Part shown: positions 7,765-16,980 of the stretch, piece by piece | How positions within the stretch are numbered: the stretch's first letter is position 1 | Layout: each line of letters starts with the position of its first letter | Assembly: GCA_943846685.1 (NCBI GenBank) | Contig: OX044363.1 | Span: 910,001-974,000, forward strand | Direction: 5' to 3' | Length of the DNA: 64,000 nucleotides | Origin: an uncultured Pseudomonadales bacterium | GTDB taxonomy: Bacteria > Pseudomonadota > Gammaproteobacteria > Pseudomonadales > Porticoccaceae | Program-made: the position numbers and the translations under genes | Notes under the pieces: model-generated | The model's input: only the letters and a program-made list of their open reading frames with translations | The model's database searches: none | Told to the model about the DNA's origin: nothing

Positions 7765-9670
7765 CTGGACGTTTGCGGGGTTTTCTCGGCTCTGAATCGC
7801 CGCTGGATTTACCTTTGAATGCTGGCTTTTTACGGGCCGGTGCACCGCGGTCTCTTCGGTCTTCTCTGCCGCCTTCTCTCTTGCTCTCTTTACCCTTATA
7901 ACCAGGCTTAGCATCGCGCTGTTCACCAGCTGTGCCATTATCAACACTGATTTTCAGAGCCTTCTGGCAGACGCGAACTTTGTAGAGGTGATCAAACAGC
8001 TCTTTAGGCATACCTTCAGGAAGATCAACCGTACTGTGATCATCGTGAAGTTTAATATGGCCAATGTACTGAGCATCTATATCCGCTTCATTGGCAATCG
8101 CGCCAACAATATTCTTCGGTGACACCTCATCATTGCGACCTACCTCAATACGGTAAGTGATCATTGGGATCTCATTGCCATCTTGATCTGCAGGGCCAGT
8201 CTTTTGGCGACTCGGCTTCTCTCTCTGAGTGCGTTCACCGCGATCCGGGCGCTCACTTCGCTCAAAGCGTTCAGGACGCTCGCCGCGCTCTGGGCGCTTG
8301 CGATCTTTTCTATCGTTAGAGCGATCTTTAGAAGAGGCTCTAGGCGTATCTAAAGTGGCCAGTTTCGGGAACAGAGGGCGATCTTTCTGAACTTCAAAAG
8401 CCAGTGCTGCTGCCAGTAACGCCATATCAATATCGTTCTCCGCGGCAACTTCTTTAACCAGCGAATTAAACTTATCCAGTTTGGTTGATTTGCACATGCC
8501 GACCAACTGCTCTTTAAACTGAGCGACACGCTGACCGCTGACTTCTTCATTGCTCGGCAGATTAAACTGGCTAATTGCCTGACGCGTCGACTTCTCGATC
8601 GAGCGCAACATACGGTTTTCTTTCTGAGTAATAAACAGAATCGCCTTGCCTTCACGGCCGGCACGGCCAGTTCGACCAATACGGTGAACATAGGACTCAT
8701 TGTCGTAAGGGATATCGTAGTTGATAACATGGCTGATACGCTCAACATCCAGACCGCGAGCAGCAACATCTGTAGCTACAACAATATCAACCTGGCCTTT
8801 CTTCAAACGGTTGATCGTGCGTTCACGAACCGTCTGGGTAAGATCGCCATTGAGCGCCGAGGAGGAGAATCCGCGGGCTTCTAATTTCTCAGCAATTTCC
8901 AGAGTGGCAGATTTGGTGCGCACAAAAATAATCATGCCATCAAACTGCTCAACATCGAGGATACGGGTCAGCGCATCCATCTTCTGATGGCCTTTCACCA
9001 TCAGGTAAGACTGCTCGATACGCTCAACAGTTTTAGTTTTAGCTTCAATGCTAACCACCTCAGCATCACCCAGATATTTATCCGCAACACGCTTAATCGC
9101 CGGCGGCATAGTTGCCGAGAACAGCGCACGCTGACAATCAGCCGGCGTCTTGGAAAGAATGGTTTCAACATCATCGATAAAGCCCATACGCAGCATTTCA
9201 TCAGCTTCATCGAGAATCAGGCCTTTAACCTGACTGAGGTCCAGACTGCGACGACGCAAATGGTCAAGCATTCGACCGGGCGTACCCACTACAACCTGAG
9301 TGCCGCGCTTTAAGCCACGCAGCTGGCCGCCAATATCGGCACCGCCGTAAATCGGCAGAACATGGAAACCCTTAATATGTTTGGCGTAGCTCTGAAATGC
9401 TTCAGCCACCTGAATCGCCAGCTCACGGGTTGGTGTCAGTACCAGAATCTGTGGTGCTTTCTGCTTTTCGTCGATCATGCTCAAGAATGGCAGCGCAAAT
9501 GCTGCAGTCTTACCAGTACCTGTCTGAGCGGTTCCGAGTAGATTTTTGCCTTCCAGAATAATAGGAATACTCGCCTCTTGAACAGGGGAGGGTTGCTCGT
9601 ATCCGAGTTGTTTAACGGCTTTTAAAACGGGGGCAGAAATACCCAGTGATGCGAAGTCAGCTGACGACAT
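7748..9670 (-). CDS. deaD: DEAD-box ATP-dependent RNA helicase DeaD/CsdA
   Basis: This cold-shock type RNA helicase acts in ribosome assembly and mRNA turnover. The 640 residues contain the Q motif (GYEQPSPVQ), Walker A AQTGTGKT, PTRELA, the LILDEADEM DEAD box, SATMP, and the helicase C motifs VATDVAARGLD and HRIGRTGRAGR. A DbpA-type RNA-binding domain follows (about residues 490-570: YRIEVGRNDEVSPKNIVGAI). Two low-complexity Arg/Glu/Lys-rich stretches flank it, one before (RPERGERPERFERSERPDR) and one at the C terminus. The length agrees with E. coli DeaD (629). It is monocistronic and converges on yqcC with a 17-bp overlap. Confidence 0.96.
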   Translation of the reverse strand: MSSADFASLGISAPVLKAVKQLGYEQPSPVQEASIPIILEGKNLLGTAQTGTGKTAAFALPFLSMIDEKQKAPQILVLTPTRELAIQVAEAFQSYAKHIKGFHVLPIYGGADIGGQLRGLKRGTQVVVGTPGRMLDHLRRRSLDLSQVKGLILDEADEMLRMGFIDDVETILSKTPADCQRALFSATMPPAIKRVADKYLGDAEVVSIEAKTKTVERIEQSYLMVKGHQKMDALTRILDVEQFDGMIIFVRTKSATLEIAEKLEARGFSSSALNGDLTQTVRERTINRLKKGQVDIVVATDVAARGLDVERISHVINYDIPYDNESYVHRIGRTGRAGREGKAILFITQKENRMLRSIEKSTRQAISQFNLPSNEEVSGQRVAQFKEQLVGMCKSTKLDKFNSLVKEVAAENDIDMALLAAALAFEVQKDRPLFPKLATLDTPRASSKDRSNDRKDRKRPERGERPERFERSERPDRGERTQREKPSRQKTGPADQDGNEIPMITYRIEVGRNDEVSPKNIVGAIANEADIDAQYIGHIKLHDDHSTVDLPEGMPKELFDHLYKVRVCQKALKISVDNGTAGEQRDAKPGYKGKESKREGGREDRRDRGAPARKKPAFKGKSSGDSEPRKPRKRPATDRK

Positions 9671-9916
9671 TGATTTACCTGTGGCTTGGGGAGTTTAGGC
9701 CCCGGATTGAGAGGCGGCGGAGTATACTCCTAAGTGGTTCATTTTTATAGTGGTTTTTGGGGTATTTTGTCATCAAATAGGGGTTCGGGGACTTAGAGAT
9801 ACAGTCTCGTCTTTTAGCCATCTTCTGATATATCCTTGCATGCCTATTCATAGTTTTTAAATTGGGTTTAAATACAAATAGACAAAATCCAATCACCATA
9901 ACCGACAGGATATGCA

Positions 9917-10609
9917 ATGAGTGAGCTCTATCTAGTACGTCATGCTCAGGCCTCTTTTGGCGCTGCAAATTACGATCAGCTATCCGGTCTTGGCCATCAG
10001 CAGTCACGTTGGCTTGGCGAGCATCTGGGTAATCGCGGTATTAACTTCGATACCCTTGTGGTCGGCGATATGAATCGCCACCATCAAACTCTCGATGGTA
10101 TCTGTGTGGGTATGGGTATTGATGGCAGCGATCGGCTGGTACTGCCAGGGCTTAATGAATACAATTTTACTGAAATGACCGAAGCTTATGGTCTAACCTA
10201 TGGCGATGATCCCCTCTACCAACAGATTGCCGCAGACCCCTCGGATCAAAAAAATTACTACCGTTTACTGCGCAAGGTTTTAACCGTTTGGACACAGGAT
10301 GGAATTCCCGATGTGCCAGAGACCTGGGTGGATTTTAAAACCCGTGTCAATGATTCACAGCAGCGAATTCAGGCCATGGCCGACAGTGGCAAGAGCATAT
10401 TAGCGATTGGTTCCGGTGGGTCGATAAGTACCTTTGTGGGCTTGGTATTGGGGATTCCCGATGAAAAGATTTTTGATTTAAATCTGCAGTATAAAAATAC
10501 GGCGATTAGTCATTTCTTTTTTAATGCTCGGAAGATGAATTTATCTGGGTTTAATGGAGTTCCGCATTTGGATACTAATAAGATGGAAGAGTTTATTACT
10601 TACGGTTAA
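9917..10609 (+). CDS. Histidine phosphatase (phosphoglycerate mutase-like) family protein
   Basis: The 230-residue protein has the family opening ELYLVRHAQASFG with the nucleophilic-type H9 and the conserved R8. The second conserved His of the superfamily, usually in a V(S/T)HGG motif, is replaced: the matching stretch is LAIGSGGSIS, giving Ser at about residue 166. It is therefore probably not a standard phosphoglycerate mutase. It may be a phosphatase subfamily using an altered site, or inactive. It stands alone between deaD (divergent) and an SDR gene. Substrate unknown. Confidence 0.8.
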   Translation: MSELYLVRHAQASFGAANYDQLSGLGHQQSRWLGEHLGNRGINFDTLVVGDMNRHHQTLDGICVGMGIDGSDRLVLPGLNEYNFTEMTEAYGLTYGDDPLYQQIAADPSDQKNYYRLLRKVLTVWTQDGIPDVPETWVDFKTRVNDSQQRIQAMADSGKSILAIGSGGSISTFVGLVLGIPDEKIFDLNLQYKNTAISHFFFNARKMNLSGFNGVPHLDTNKMEEFITYG

Positions 10610-10714
10610 TTCTCTAACCCTCCCAGAACTTGGCAGTCTTATTTACTACTCATCCCTGATCGCCAGCAGGTTAAACTGCGTAATATCCAACCATAAAAAT
10701 AAAAGAGAAAACCG

Positions 10715-11482
10715 ATGAATACAGAATTTGATATGAGCGGCAAAGTCGCCATGGTTACTGGTGCCTCCAGTGGCTTTGGTGTGCATTTTTCCAAGATACT
10801 TGCAGCCCGTGGTGCCAAGGTTGTGGTAGCTGCCCGACGTGTTGATCGTCTCGAGTCACTGGTTGCCGAAATTCAGACCGCTGGTGGCGAAGCCTTGGCG
10901 GTGGCAATGGATGTGACTGATTCTGCATCGATTGTAGCGGCCTTTAATCAGGCGGAAGCCGCCTTCGGCACCGTCACTGTAATTGCCAATAATGCCGGTG
11001 TAGCCGATGGTAAAAGTGCATTAAAAATAGATGAAGCCAACTGGGATAAGGTGATCGATACTAATGTTAAGGGCGTATGGATTGTCGCTCAGGAAGCGGC
11101 AAAGCGAATGATTGCGGCTGGTGTTGGCGGCAGTATTGTTAATACCGCGTCTATTTTGGGGCTGCGCGTGGCCTTTGCTCAGTCGAGTTATTCGGCATCC
11201 AAGGCTGCAGTGGTGCAGTTGACTAAAGCATTGGCGCTAGAGTGGATGCGCAAGGGGATTCGGGTTAATGCGCTCTGTCCCGGTTACTTTTTAACCGAGA
11301 TGACTGAGGGTCTATTTGAGTCGCCTCAGGGTCAGGCGTTTATTGCCGGGTCACCTTCGGGTCGCGCGGGCAGTATGGATGAAATGAGTGCGCCGTTTTT
11401 GCTGTTGGCCAGTGATGCGGGCAGTTATTTAAATGGTGTTGCATTGCCGGTGGATGGTGGGCAATGTATAGGTAATATGTAA
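10715..11482 (+). CDS. SDR family NAD(P)-dependent oxidoreductase (FabG-like)
   Basis: This classical short-chain dehydrogenase of 255 residues has the nucleotide-binding TGASSGFG (about 15-22), NNAG at 93-96, and the catalytic triad Ser147 with Tyr160-x3-Lys164 in SSYSASK. The end VDGG is typical of 3-oxoacyl-reductase-like members. A cofactor preference for NADP(H) is suggested by the basic AARRVDRL after beta-2 (inference). Substrate unknown. It lies 35 bp upstream of pdxH, so the two could be cotranscribed. Confidence 0.85.
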   Translation: MNTEFDMSGKVAMVTGASSGFGVHFSKILAARGAKVVVAARRVDRLESLVAEIQTAGGEALAVAMDVTDSASIVAAFNQAEAAFGTVTVIANNAGVADGKSALKIDEANWDKVIDTNVKGVWIVAQEAAKRMIAAGVGGSIVNTASILGLRVAFAQSSYSASKAAVVQLTKALALEWMRKGIRVNALCPGYFLTEMTEGLFESPQGQAFIAGSPSGRAGSMDEMSAPFLLLASDAGSYLNGVALPVDGGQCIGNM

Positions 11483-11517
11483 AACTGCTGTTTTAGATTG
11501 AAATTAATAGGACTGTT

Positions 11518-12153
11518 ATGAGCCTTCAGGATAATCGCCGCGAATATGATTACGGCAAACTAACCCGCGAGTCGCTGCTGGATAATCCCTTCGAGCAATT
11601 TAAGCTGTGGATGGATCAGGCGCTTGAGGCGGGGATTCAGGATCCGACGGCGATGTCTGTGGCGACTGTAGATAGTTCCGGCAAGCCCTGGCAGCGAATG
11701 GTTTTGCTGAAAGAATTTGATCAGCGTGGCTTTGTTTTTTATACCAATTTGGGCAGTCGCAAAGCTAAGGATATTGAGGGCAATCCTCAGGTTAGCCTAC
11801 ACTTTCCCTGGTTGCAGTTGGATCGTCAGGTCATTGTTGGTGGTCGTGCCGAGCGTCTATCGACGGTTGATGTGATGAAGTATTTTCTTAGCCGTCCCAA
11901 GGGCAGTCAGTTGGCGGCATGGGCTTCGAAGCAGAGCAGCCGGATTAATTCCCGTCAGGCATTGGAAACCCAGTTTGCACAGGTTAAGGAGAAGTTCTCC
12001 AAAGGTGAAATTCCGCTACCAGATTTCTGGGGTGGTTTTCGCGTGGTGCCTGAAGAGATTGAGTTTTGGCAGGGGGGTGAGCAGCGACTGCACGATCGCT
12101 TTAGCTATGGGCTGGATGATGGTGATTGGGATATTTCCCGTTTATCGCCCTAA
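11518..12153 (+). CDS. pdxH: Pyridoxamine 5'-phosphate oxidase
   Basis: PdxH oxidises pyridoxine or pyridoxamine 5'-phosphate to pyridoxal 5'-phosphate with FMN and O2. The 211-residue chain shows the N-terminal [14 protein letters not shown] block, the FMN-binding [28 protein letters not shown], and the C-terminal signature [18 protein letters not shown] ending in RLSP. The length is standard (218 in E. coli). It converges on greB 14 bp away. Its likely terminator sits inside the 3' end of greB (see 12192-12218). Confidence 0.96.
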   Translation: MSLQDNRREYDYGKLTRESLLDNPFEQFKLWMDQALEAGIQDPTAMSVATVDSSGKPWQRMVLLKEFDQRGFVFYTNLGSRKAKDIEGNPQVSLHFPWLQLDRQVIVGGRAERLSTVDVMKYFLSRPKGSQLAAWASKQSSRINSRQALETQFAQVKEKFSKGEIPLPDFWGGFRVVPEEIEFWQGGEQRLHDRFSYGLDDGDWDISRLSP

Positions 12154-12167
12154 TTCTAGAATTAGTA

Positions 12168-12665
12168 TTAGTATTTAATCTGCGTAATTATAAAACACCG
12201 GTCTCCAGCCGGTGTTTTTACATTGACCTCATCATCAATGCCTTTGCCGACCAACGCTCGAGCCATGGGTGAGTCGATGCTAATCCAGTTAAGTTTTGGA
12301 TCCAGTTCATCGGAGCCAACCAGTCTGTAGGTTTCTTCGCTCAAGCTATCCTGATCTTCAATGGTTACCCAAGCGGCAAAAAATACCTTTGAAGGATCTC
12401 GAGGCTTATCTTCAACGATAGTGGCATTTTCAATACGTTTGGTCAGGTAGCGCACGCGGCTATCAATTTCCCGCAGTCGGCGTTTGCCGTAAATATAATC
12501 GCCATTCTCCGAGCGATCGCCATTTTTGGCCGCTTCGTGAACTATCTGGGTGACCTGCGGGCGCTCGACTTTCCACAGCTGGTGCAGTTCTGCACGCATT
12601 TTACTGGCACCCTCTGGTGTTATATAGGGTGAGCTTTTTGGTGAGGGTGGGCGATAGCGCGACAT
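12168..12665 (-). CDS. greB: Transcription elongation factor GreB
   Basis: GreB rescues backtracked RNA polymerase by stimulating transcript cleavage. The 165 residues show the coiled-coil tip GDRSENGDYIYGKRRLREID with the acidic pair needed for cleavage, and the GreA/B C-terminal FKBP-like domain (VGSDELDP to DSPMARALVGK). The N-terminal LWKVERPQVT and YIYGKRRLRE separate GreB from GreA. The ATG lies 2 bases after the stop of the upstream S9 peptidase on the minus strand, so translation is probably coupled in a yciH-peptidase-greB operon. Confidence 0.95.
   Translation of the reverse strand: MSRYRPPSPKSSPYITPEGASKMRAELHQLWKVERPQVTQIVHEAAKNGDRSENGDYIYGKRRLREIDSRVRYLTKRIENATIVEDKPRDPSKVFFAAWVTIEDQDSLSEETYRLVGSDELDPKLNWISIDSPMARALVGKGIDDEVNVKTPAGDRCFIITQIKY
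12192..12218 (+). terminator. Probable pdxH terminator inside the greB coding sequence
   Basis: A 10-bp perfect stem AAAACACCGG (12192-12201) / CCGGTGTTTT (12209-12218) with a 7-base loop is followed by T on the plus strand. It lies 39 bp after the pdxH stop but within the last codons of greB on the minus strand. It could act in both directions. Confidence 0.6.
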
Positions 12666-12667
12666 AC

Positions 12668-14599
12668 TTAATCGATCCCACTGTTTTTATCGGTGAGAGA
12701 AAATACTTCTGTATAAAAGGCTAATTCTGATTCCATGGCGCGAATAATATTGGCGGATTTTCTAAATCCATGGCCTTCATCGGGGAAGGTCACATGGCCA
12801 ACTTTAATGCCTTTTTCCTCAAGCAGCTCGACCATCATTTCGGCTTGATTGGGCGGCACGACTTTATCTTCCAGTCCCTGTAAAAAGATTACCGGGCAGT
12901 TAAGCCCCTCGGCATGATGAATCGGTGAGCGCGCTATATAAATATCTTTACGTTCTGGATAGGGGCCAATCAGACTATCCATATAGCGTGATTCAAATTT
13001 ATGGGTATCAGTTGCCAGTGTTTCCAAGTCGCCAATACCATAAAGGCTGGCACCGGCCTTAAAAGTATCGGTAAAGGTCAGGGCGGATAAAACCGTGTAA
13101 CCGCCGGCACTGCCGCCGCGGATAATACAGCGCTCTGGGTCGATCTTTTTCTCGGTAGTTAGATAGTCAATCGCACTTTGGCTATCTTGCACATCGGCAA
13201 TACCCCAGGCTCCAACTAGCGACTGGCGGTAGCTTCTACCAAAGCCGGTGCTGCCGCGATAGTTGATATCCACCACTGCAAAGCCACGGCTGGTCCAGTA
13301 CTGAATTTTGAGATTAAGGCCGCTGTCAGTGGCGCCGGTTGGTCCGCCATGGCAGAGGGCTATGACCAGTGGCAGCTGATTTTTATCCGCGCAATACTCA
13401 GCATTGGTGGGTGGGTAAAAGAATGCATGAACCTGCTGGCCATCGGCGCTGGGAAATAAAATTGATTGCGGTTGAGATAGTCCCTGAGGATCAATATCAA
13501 GGGTGGCTGGGGCATAGATGGTGTTCAGCATTTGATCGCTACTGCTGACTCTGACAACTTCGCTGGGAATCGCCGCAGCACCTGCAACCATATATAGAGA
13601 GCCCTGAAAACAGCAGGCGGCGTGGATACTGCTGTATGGGCAATCCACTTTACTGAGCTGACCACTGGCAATATTAATAAAGCCGCTGTGCCAGACACCC
13701 TTATCGGTCCATAGGCAGCCAATGGTCTGTGCATCGATAAAATCATAGGTGCTCATACCAAACTGCCACAGAGGCGTGGCAAATTCAGCCTCTATTTCCA
13801 GTATCGGGGTGCAGCCGTCACTTTCAACTCGGTAAATATTCCACCAGTTATTTCTATCCGAGACAAAATACAGTTGGTTATCTGGCGACCATTGAGGCTG
13901 GAAGATAGATTCATTATTACTAGCACCAGCAATAAGCGTTTTATCGATTAGGTTGCCATCGCCATTAATAGTCGCCTGCCATAGTTGGGTGCAATCCCAA
14001 GGCATATTGGGATGCTGCCATTGAATCCAGCAGAGTGTTTTTTGATCTGGGCTGATGCGCGGGTAGGCATAAAAATCAGCACCAGTTTCTAATTTGGTAA
14101 CGCTAGGGTTTTCCGTATTGAGTGATACTGCCACTAAATAGTTTTCTGGTTCCTGCTCGCCGCTATCTCCTTTATGCTCCTCACAAACCGCAATCAGGCG
14201 CTGGTTTTTGCTATCAATAATCAGATCCGCAAAGCGCTGCAGGCTTAATCCTGTGATTGGCCTAGGCTCTTTCTCGCCACTTAGATCGGTTTTGTAAATC
14301 CGCTGATCGGAGGCATTAACAAAATAGAGGCTATCATCGGTGAGGGCATAGGCCATACCGCCATATTCATGGACGCGACTAGAGTGGCTGTAGGGTTTGG
14401 GCAGTAGGTCTTTGATGCTGCCATCGGATACGCGGCACATAATCACATTGCGGCCGGCTTCCCAGGGTCGGCTTTCAACCCAGTAGAGGCTTTCGCCATA
14501 AGACTGCAGGCAGTTTAGACTGGGCGCTGCTCGGGTAATTAATTCTGCACTGATTGGTGATGGCCAGCTGCCAAAGGGTTTTTGGATTTTGTCTGCCAC
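12668..14599 (-). CDS. S9 family prolyl oligopeptidase-type serine peptidase
   Basis: The 643-residue protein has an N-terminal beta-propeller (WxP/SPD-type blades such as SPDQKTLCWIQW and WSPDNQLYFVSDR) and a C-terminal alpha/beta hydrolase of the S9 family. The nucleophile Ser is in RGGSAGGY, the Asp in LEDKVVPP and the His in DEGHGFRK. The oxyanion region is HGGPTG. No signal peptide is seen, so a cytosolic dipeptidyl-peptidase or acylaminoacyl-peptidase role is likely. Exact specificity cannot be told. It follows yciH by 3 bp and precedes greB by 2 bp. Confidence 0.9.
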   Translation of the reverse strand: MADKIQKPFGSWPSPISAELITRAAPSLNCLQSYGESLYWVESRPWEAGRNVIMCRVSDGSIKDLLPKPYSHSSRVHEYGGMAYALTDDSLYFVNASDQRIYKTDLSGEKEPRPITGLSLQRFADLIIDSKNQRLIAVCEEHKGDSGEQEPENYLVAVSLNTENPSVTKLETGADFYAYPRISPDQKTLCWIQWQHPNMPWDCTQLWQATINGDGNLIDKTLIAGASNNESIFQPQWSPDNQLYFVSDRNNWWNIYRVESDGCTPILEIEAEFATPLWQFGMSTYDFIDAQTIGCLWTDKGVWHSGFINIASGQLSKVDCPYSSIHAACCFQGSLYMVAGAAAIPSEVVRVSSSDQMLNTIYAPATLDIDPQGLSQPQSILFPSADGQQVHAFFYPPTNAEYCADKNQLPLVIALCHGGPTGATDSGLNLKIQYWTSRGFAVVDINYRGSTGFGRSYRQSLVGAWGIADVQDSQSAIDYLTTEKKIDPERCIIRGGSAGGYTVLSALTFTDTFKAGASLYGIGDLETLATDTHKFESRYMDSLIGPYPERKDIYIARSPIHHAEGLNCPVIFLQGLEDKVVPPNQAEMMVELLEEKGIKVGHVTFPDEGHGFRKSANIIRAMESELAFYTEVFSLTDKNSGID

Positions 14600-14602
14600 A
14601 GC

Positions 14603-14926
14603 TTATCCACCTGCCAGTTTTACATTGTGGCCAAGCTTTTCCAGTTCGGCTTTTAGCTTATCGCGATGATCGCCCTGAATTTCAATTACGCCATCTTTTA
14701 CTGTGCCGCCCGTCGAACATTTCTGTTTAAGCTGCTTGGCTAGGGTTTTTAGTTCTTTATCGACAAGGCCAGTGCCAGATACAGTTGTTACCCCTTTGCC
14801 TTTGCGCCCCTTGGTTTCGCGGCGAATACGCACAATACCATCGGTCTCGATAGGTTGCGTGGTTAAGGTTTCTTTAATACGTCCCGCATCGGTTGAATAA
14901 ACCAGTCGCGATTCTTTGTTGCTCAT
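14603..14926 (-). CDS. yciH: SUI1/eIF1-like translation factor YciH
   Basis: The 107-residue member of the SUI1 (eIF1) family has the core signatures VRIRRETKGRKGKGVTTVSG, LAKQLKQKCSTGGTVKDG and IEIQGDHRDKL. In E. coli the homologue affects initiation fidelity in vitro but is dispensable. It is the first gene of a tight minus-strand group with the S9 peptidase and greB. Confidence 0.93.
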   Translation of the reverse strand: MSNKESRLVYSTDAGRIKETLTTQPIETDGIVRIRRETKGRKGKGVTTVSGTGLVDKELKTLAKQLKQKCSTGGTVKDGVIEIQGDHRDKLKAELEKLGHNVKLAGG

Positions 14927-14977
14927 ATGTTTTTCCGATTGTATTGCCTGTTCTCTAAAGATGGGAGTTTAGCCGGA

Positions 14978-15919
14978 TTAGCGGGAGATTTGTGAAGTGC
15001 TAAGACTTTTAAATTTAGCCCAAAGCCGCCCATCTATAGCCGCCAATCCAATACCAATAAACAGCATACCCATAAAGTGTTCGCTGTTAAGTCGTTCATC
15101 CAGTATCAACCAACCCAACAGTATCGCGGTTACCGGGGCAAGAAAGGTTACCAGGCTGACATTGGTGGCACCGGCTGAGGATAAAATTTTAAAGAACAGA
15201 ATAAACGCAAGGGCAGTGGAAAATGCCCCCAAACTAATCACTGCCATCCAAACCTCAGTACTCGGATTGGCTAGCTGATCGGGCCGCTCTATAAAGAACA
15301 TGATTGGCAATAGCATGATTGTTGCGGCAGTAAGCTGCCCGACTGATGTTTGCAGAGGAGTGATTCCAATGGTTTTAAAACGTCTGCCATAGGTGGTGGA
15401 AAAACCATAGGAAATGGTGGCGCCAAGAACTGCCAGCTGGGCTAAGGTATCGCTGCCCAACTCTTTTAAGGCTGCAGGGCCGATGAGTACGGTAACGCCA
15501 AAGAACCCGATAACTATTCCGATTATCTTGCGGGGGGTCATACGTTCGTCGACTAGAAGTAACCCGGCAATTACTACGGTAAACATGGGGGTGGTGGCAT
15601 TTAAAATGGAGGCCAATCCAGATGCTATATAAGTCTGCCCCCAGACTATTAAAGAGAATGGAATAACATTGGTTATCAGGCCCATTATAAAAAGGGATCT
15701 CCAAAGGGCTGCTGATCTGGGTGCTTTCTGCCCGCTAAAAAATAAAACTGCCCATAGGATAAGCGCGGCAATACCGACTCGCAGAGTGACAATGGTCAGT
15801 GGTGGTAACTCTGAGACGGCGACGCCGACAAAAAAGAATGAGCCACCCCAAAGCATGGATAGGGATAGCAGCATTCCCCAGTCTTTAAGTGTCATAACGC
15901 TGTTGATAGCAGTATTCAT
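14978..15919 (-). CDS. DMT-superfamily (EamA) transporter
   Basis: The 313-residue inner-membrane protein has ten predicted hydrophobic helices and two EamA repeats. The first holds WGGSFFFVGVAVSELPPLTI and the second begins near residue 160 (ISYGFSTTYGRRF). Positions such as GLASILNATTPMFTVVIAGLLL are typical of RhaT/YdcZ-like drug or metabolite exporters. Substrate unknown. A second, distinct EamA gene lies at 33602-34516. It is probably transcribed alone, 51 bp upstream of yciH on the same strand. Confidence 0.87.
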   Translation of the reverse strand: MNTAINSVMTLKDWGMLLSLSMLWGGSFFFVGVAVSELPPLTIVTLRVGIAALILWAVLFFSGQKAPRSAALWRSLFIMGLITNVIPFSLIVWGQTYIASGLASILNATTPMFTVVIAGLLLVDERMTPRKIIGIVIGFFGVTVLIGPAALKELGSDTLAQLAVLGATISYGFSTTYGRRFKTIGITPLQTSVGQLTAATIMLLPIMFFIERPDQLANPSTEVWMAVISLGAFSTALAFILFFKILSSAGATNVSLVTFLAPVTAILLGWLILDERLNSEHFMGMLFIGIGLAAIDGRLWAKFKSLSTSQISR

Positions 15920-15988
15920 TTAGTGTGCTCTTGGGACTAAGACTTTTAACTCCGGTAAAAGCAGTGGGTTTTGCATTATTAATTATTT

Positions 15989-16777
15989 TTATTTTGAACT
16001 ATCTACTGTTTTAATTTTAAAGTCGATATAAATCTCGGCCTCATACTCTATCTCATCAAAGGAGGGTACCTGTTTGGCTGCTGGTCGGCTAAGTGCCATA
16101 TCTTGCATCTTGCCCATGCTGCGTTTGGTTGCAGTAACCACAATTTCTTCCAGCATATTGGCGCCCTGAGTTCCCCTAAAGCGAATATGACTATTCCTAA
16201 AACCCACCGTAGTAAGGGTGACGCCGAGGCTCGATTCATAAAATGCCTTCTGCGCCATGGCTTTTTTCAGCGCCTGCTTTTTAACCTTATTTTTATACTC
16301 GTCGGCTTTGCTGTGTTCAAAGCTGGTATCAGAGAGCTCTATCTCTGCTTTGCTGTCGGCAACGGTGGCGATAGTTTTAAGCTGTGATTCATCGCTGATG
16401 GTTATCGCCATACGGTTAACCACTTTATAGCTATCGGGCTTTTTGCCAAACCAACCATACTGGGGCGAGGTGGAAAATTTCGAGCTTTTGATGCTGTCAC
16501 TCTCTATTCCCTCAGTGGTCAGTTGCTCGCTAATAAATTCCCGTAGATTGCTATTGGCAGCGATAGAGTTGGATAGCTGTTTATCTTCTGTAGTGATCAC
16601 CAGACTGATAATGGCTCTATCGGAATAGGCTTTTTCCTGAGCCTGTCCATGCAGGCTGACAATTCTTTCGCTGGGATGGAGGAATTGACGCAGCTCTTCC
16701 GGGCTGCCTTTGAGTTCGGGTGTGGCCATAGCAAAGGATGAGGTACAGATAAGTAGAAAGAGTGTCAGGTTTTTCAT
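15989..16777 (-). CDS. SIMPL domain (DUF541) periplasmic protein
   Basis: The 262 residues begin with a signal peptide (MKNLTLFLLICTSSFAMA). A SIMPL/DUF541 domain follows, with the family features VSLHGQAQEKAYSDRAIISL, later YKVVNRMAITISDESQL, the helix KKQALKKAMAQKAFYESSLG, and a C-terminal AEIYIDFKI strand. E. coli YggE and the mammalian namesake are functionally vague (oxidative-stress or folding links). Specific function unknown. It precedes the DMT gene by 69 bp on the same strand. Confidence 0.85.
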   Translation of the reverse strand: MKNLTLFLLICTSSFAMATPELKGSPEELRQFLHPSERIVSLHGQAQEKAYSDRAIISLVITTEDKQLSNSIAANSNLREFISEQLTTEGIESDSIKSSKFSTSPQYGWFGKKPDSYKVVNRMAITISDESQLKTIATVADSKAEIELSDTSFEHSKADEYKNKVKKQALKKAMAQKAFYESSLGVTLTTVGFRNSHIRFRGTQGANMLEEIVVTATKRSMGKMQDMALSRPAAKQVPSFDEIEYEAEIYIDFKIKTVDSSK

Positions 16778-16980
16778 AATATTCTCGCGACTTTGAAATG
16801 GGGTTTTTTCAACGCTTGCAGTTGAGTACTAAAAATAGACCCTCTGTGCCGGGATTGCGCGGAAAAACAGTGGCTAATTTCTCGGCTATTTAATCTATCT
16901 AGTCTATTGCCATATTAGTGCCTACAATATTGTCATTGGCTTAGATCATCAGATCAGCACTTAAAACCAGGCGAGCGAAT

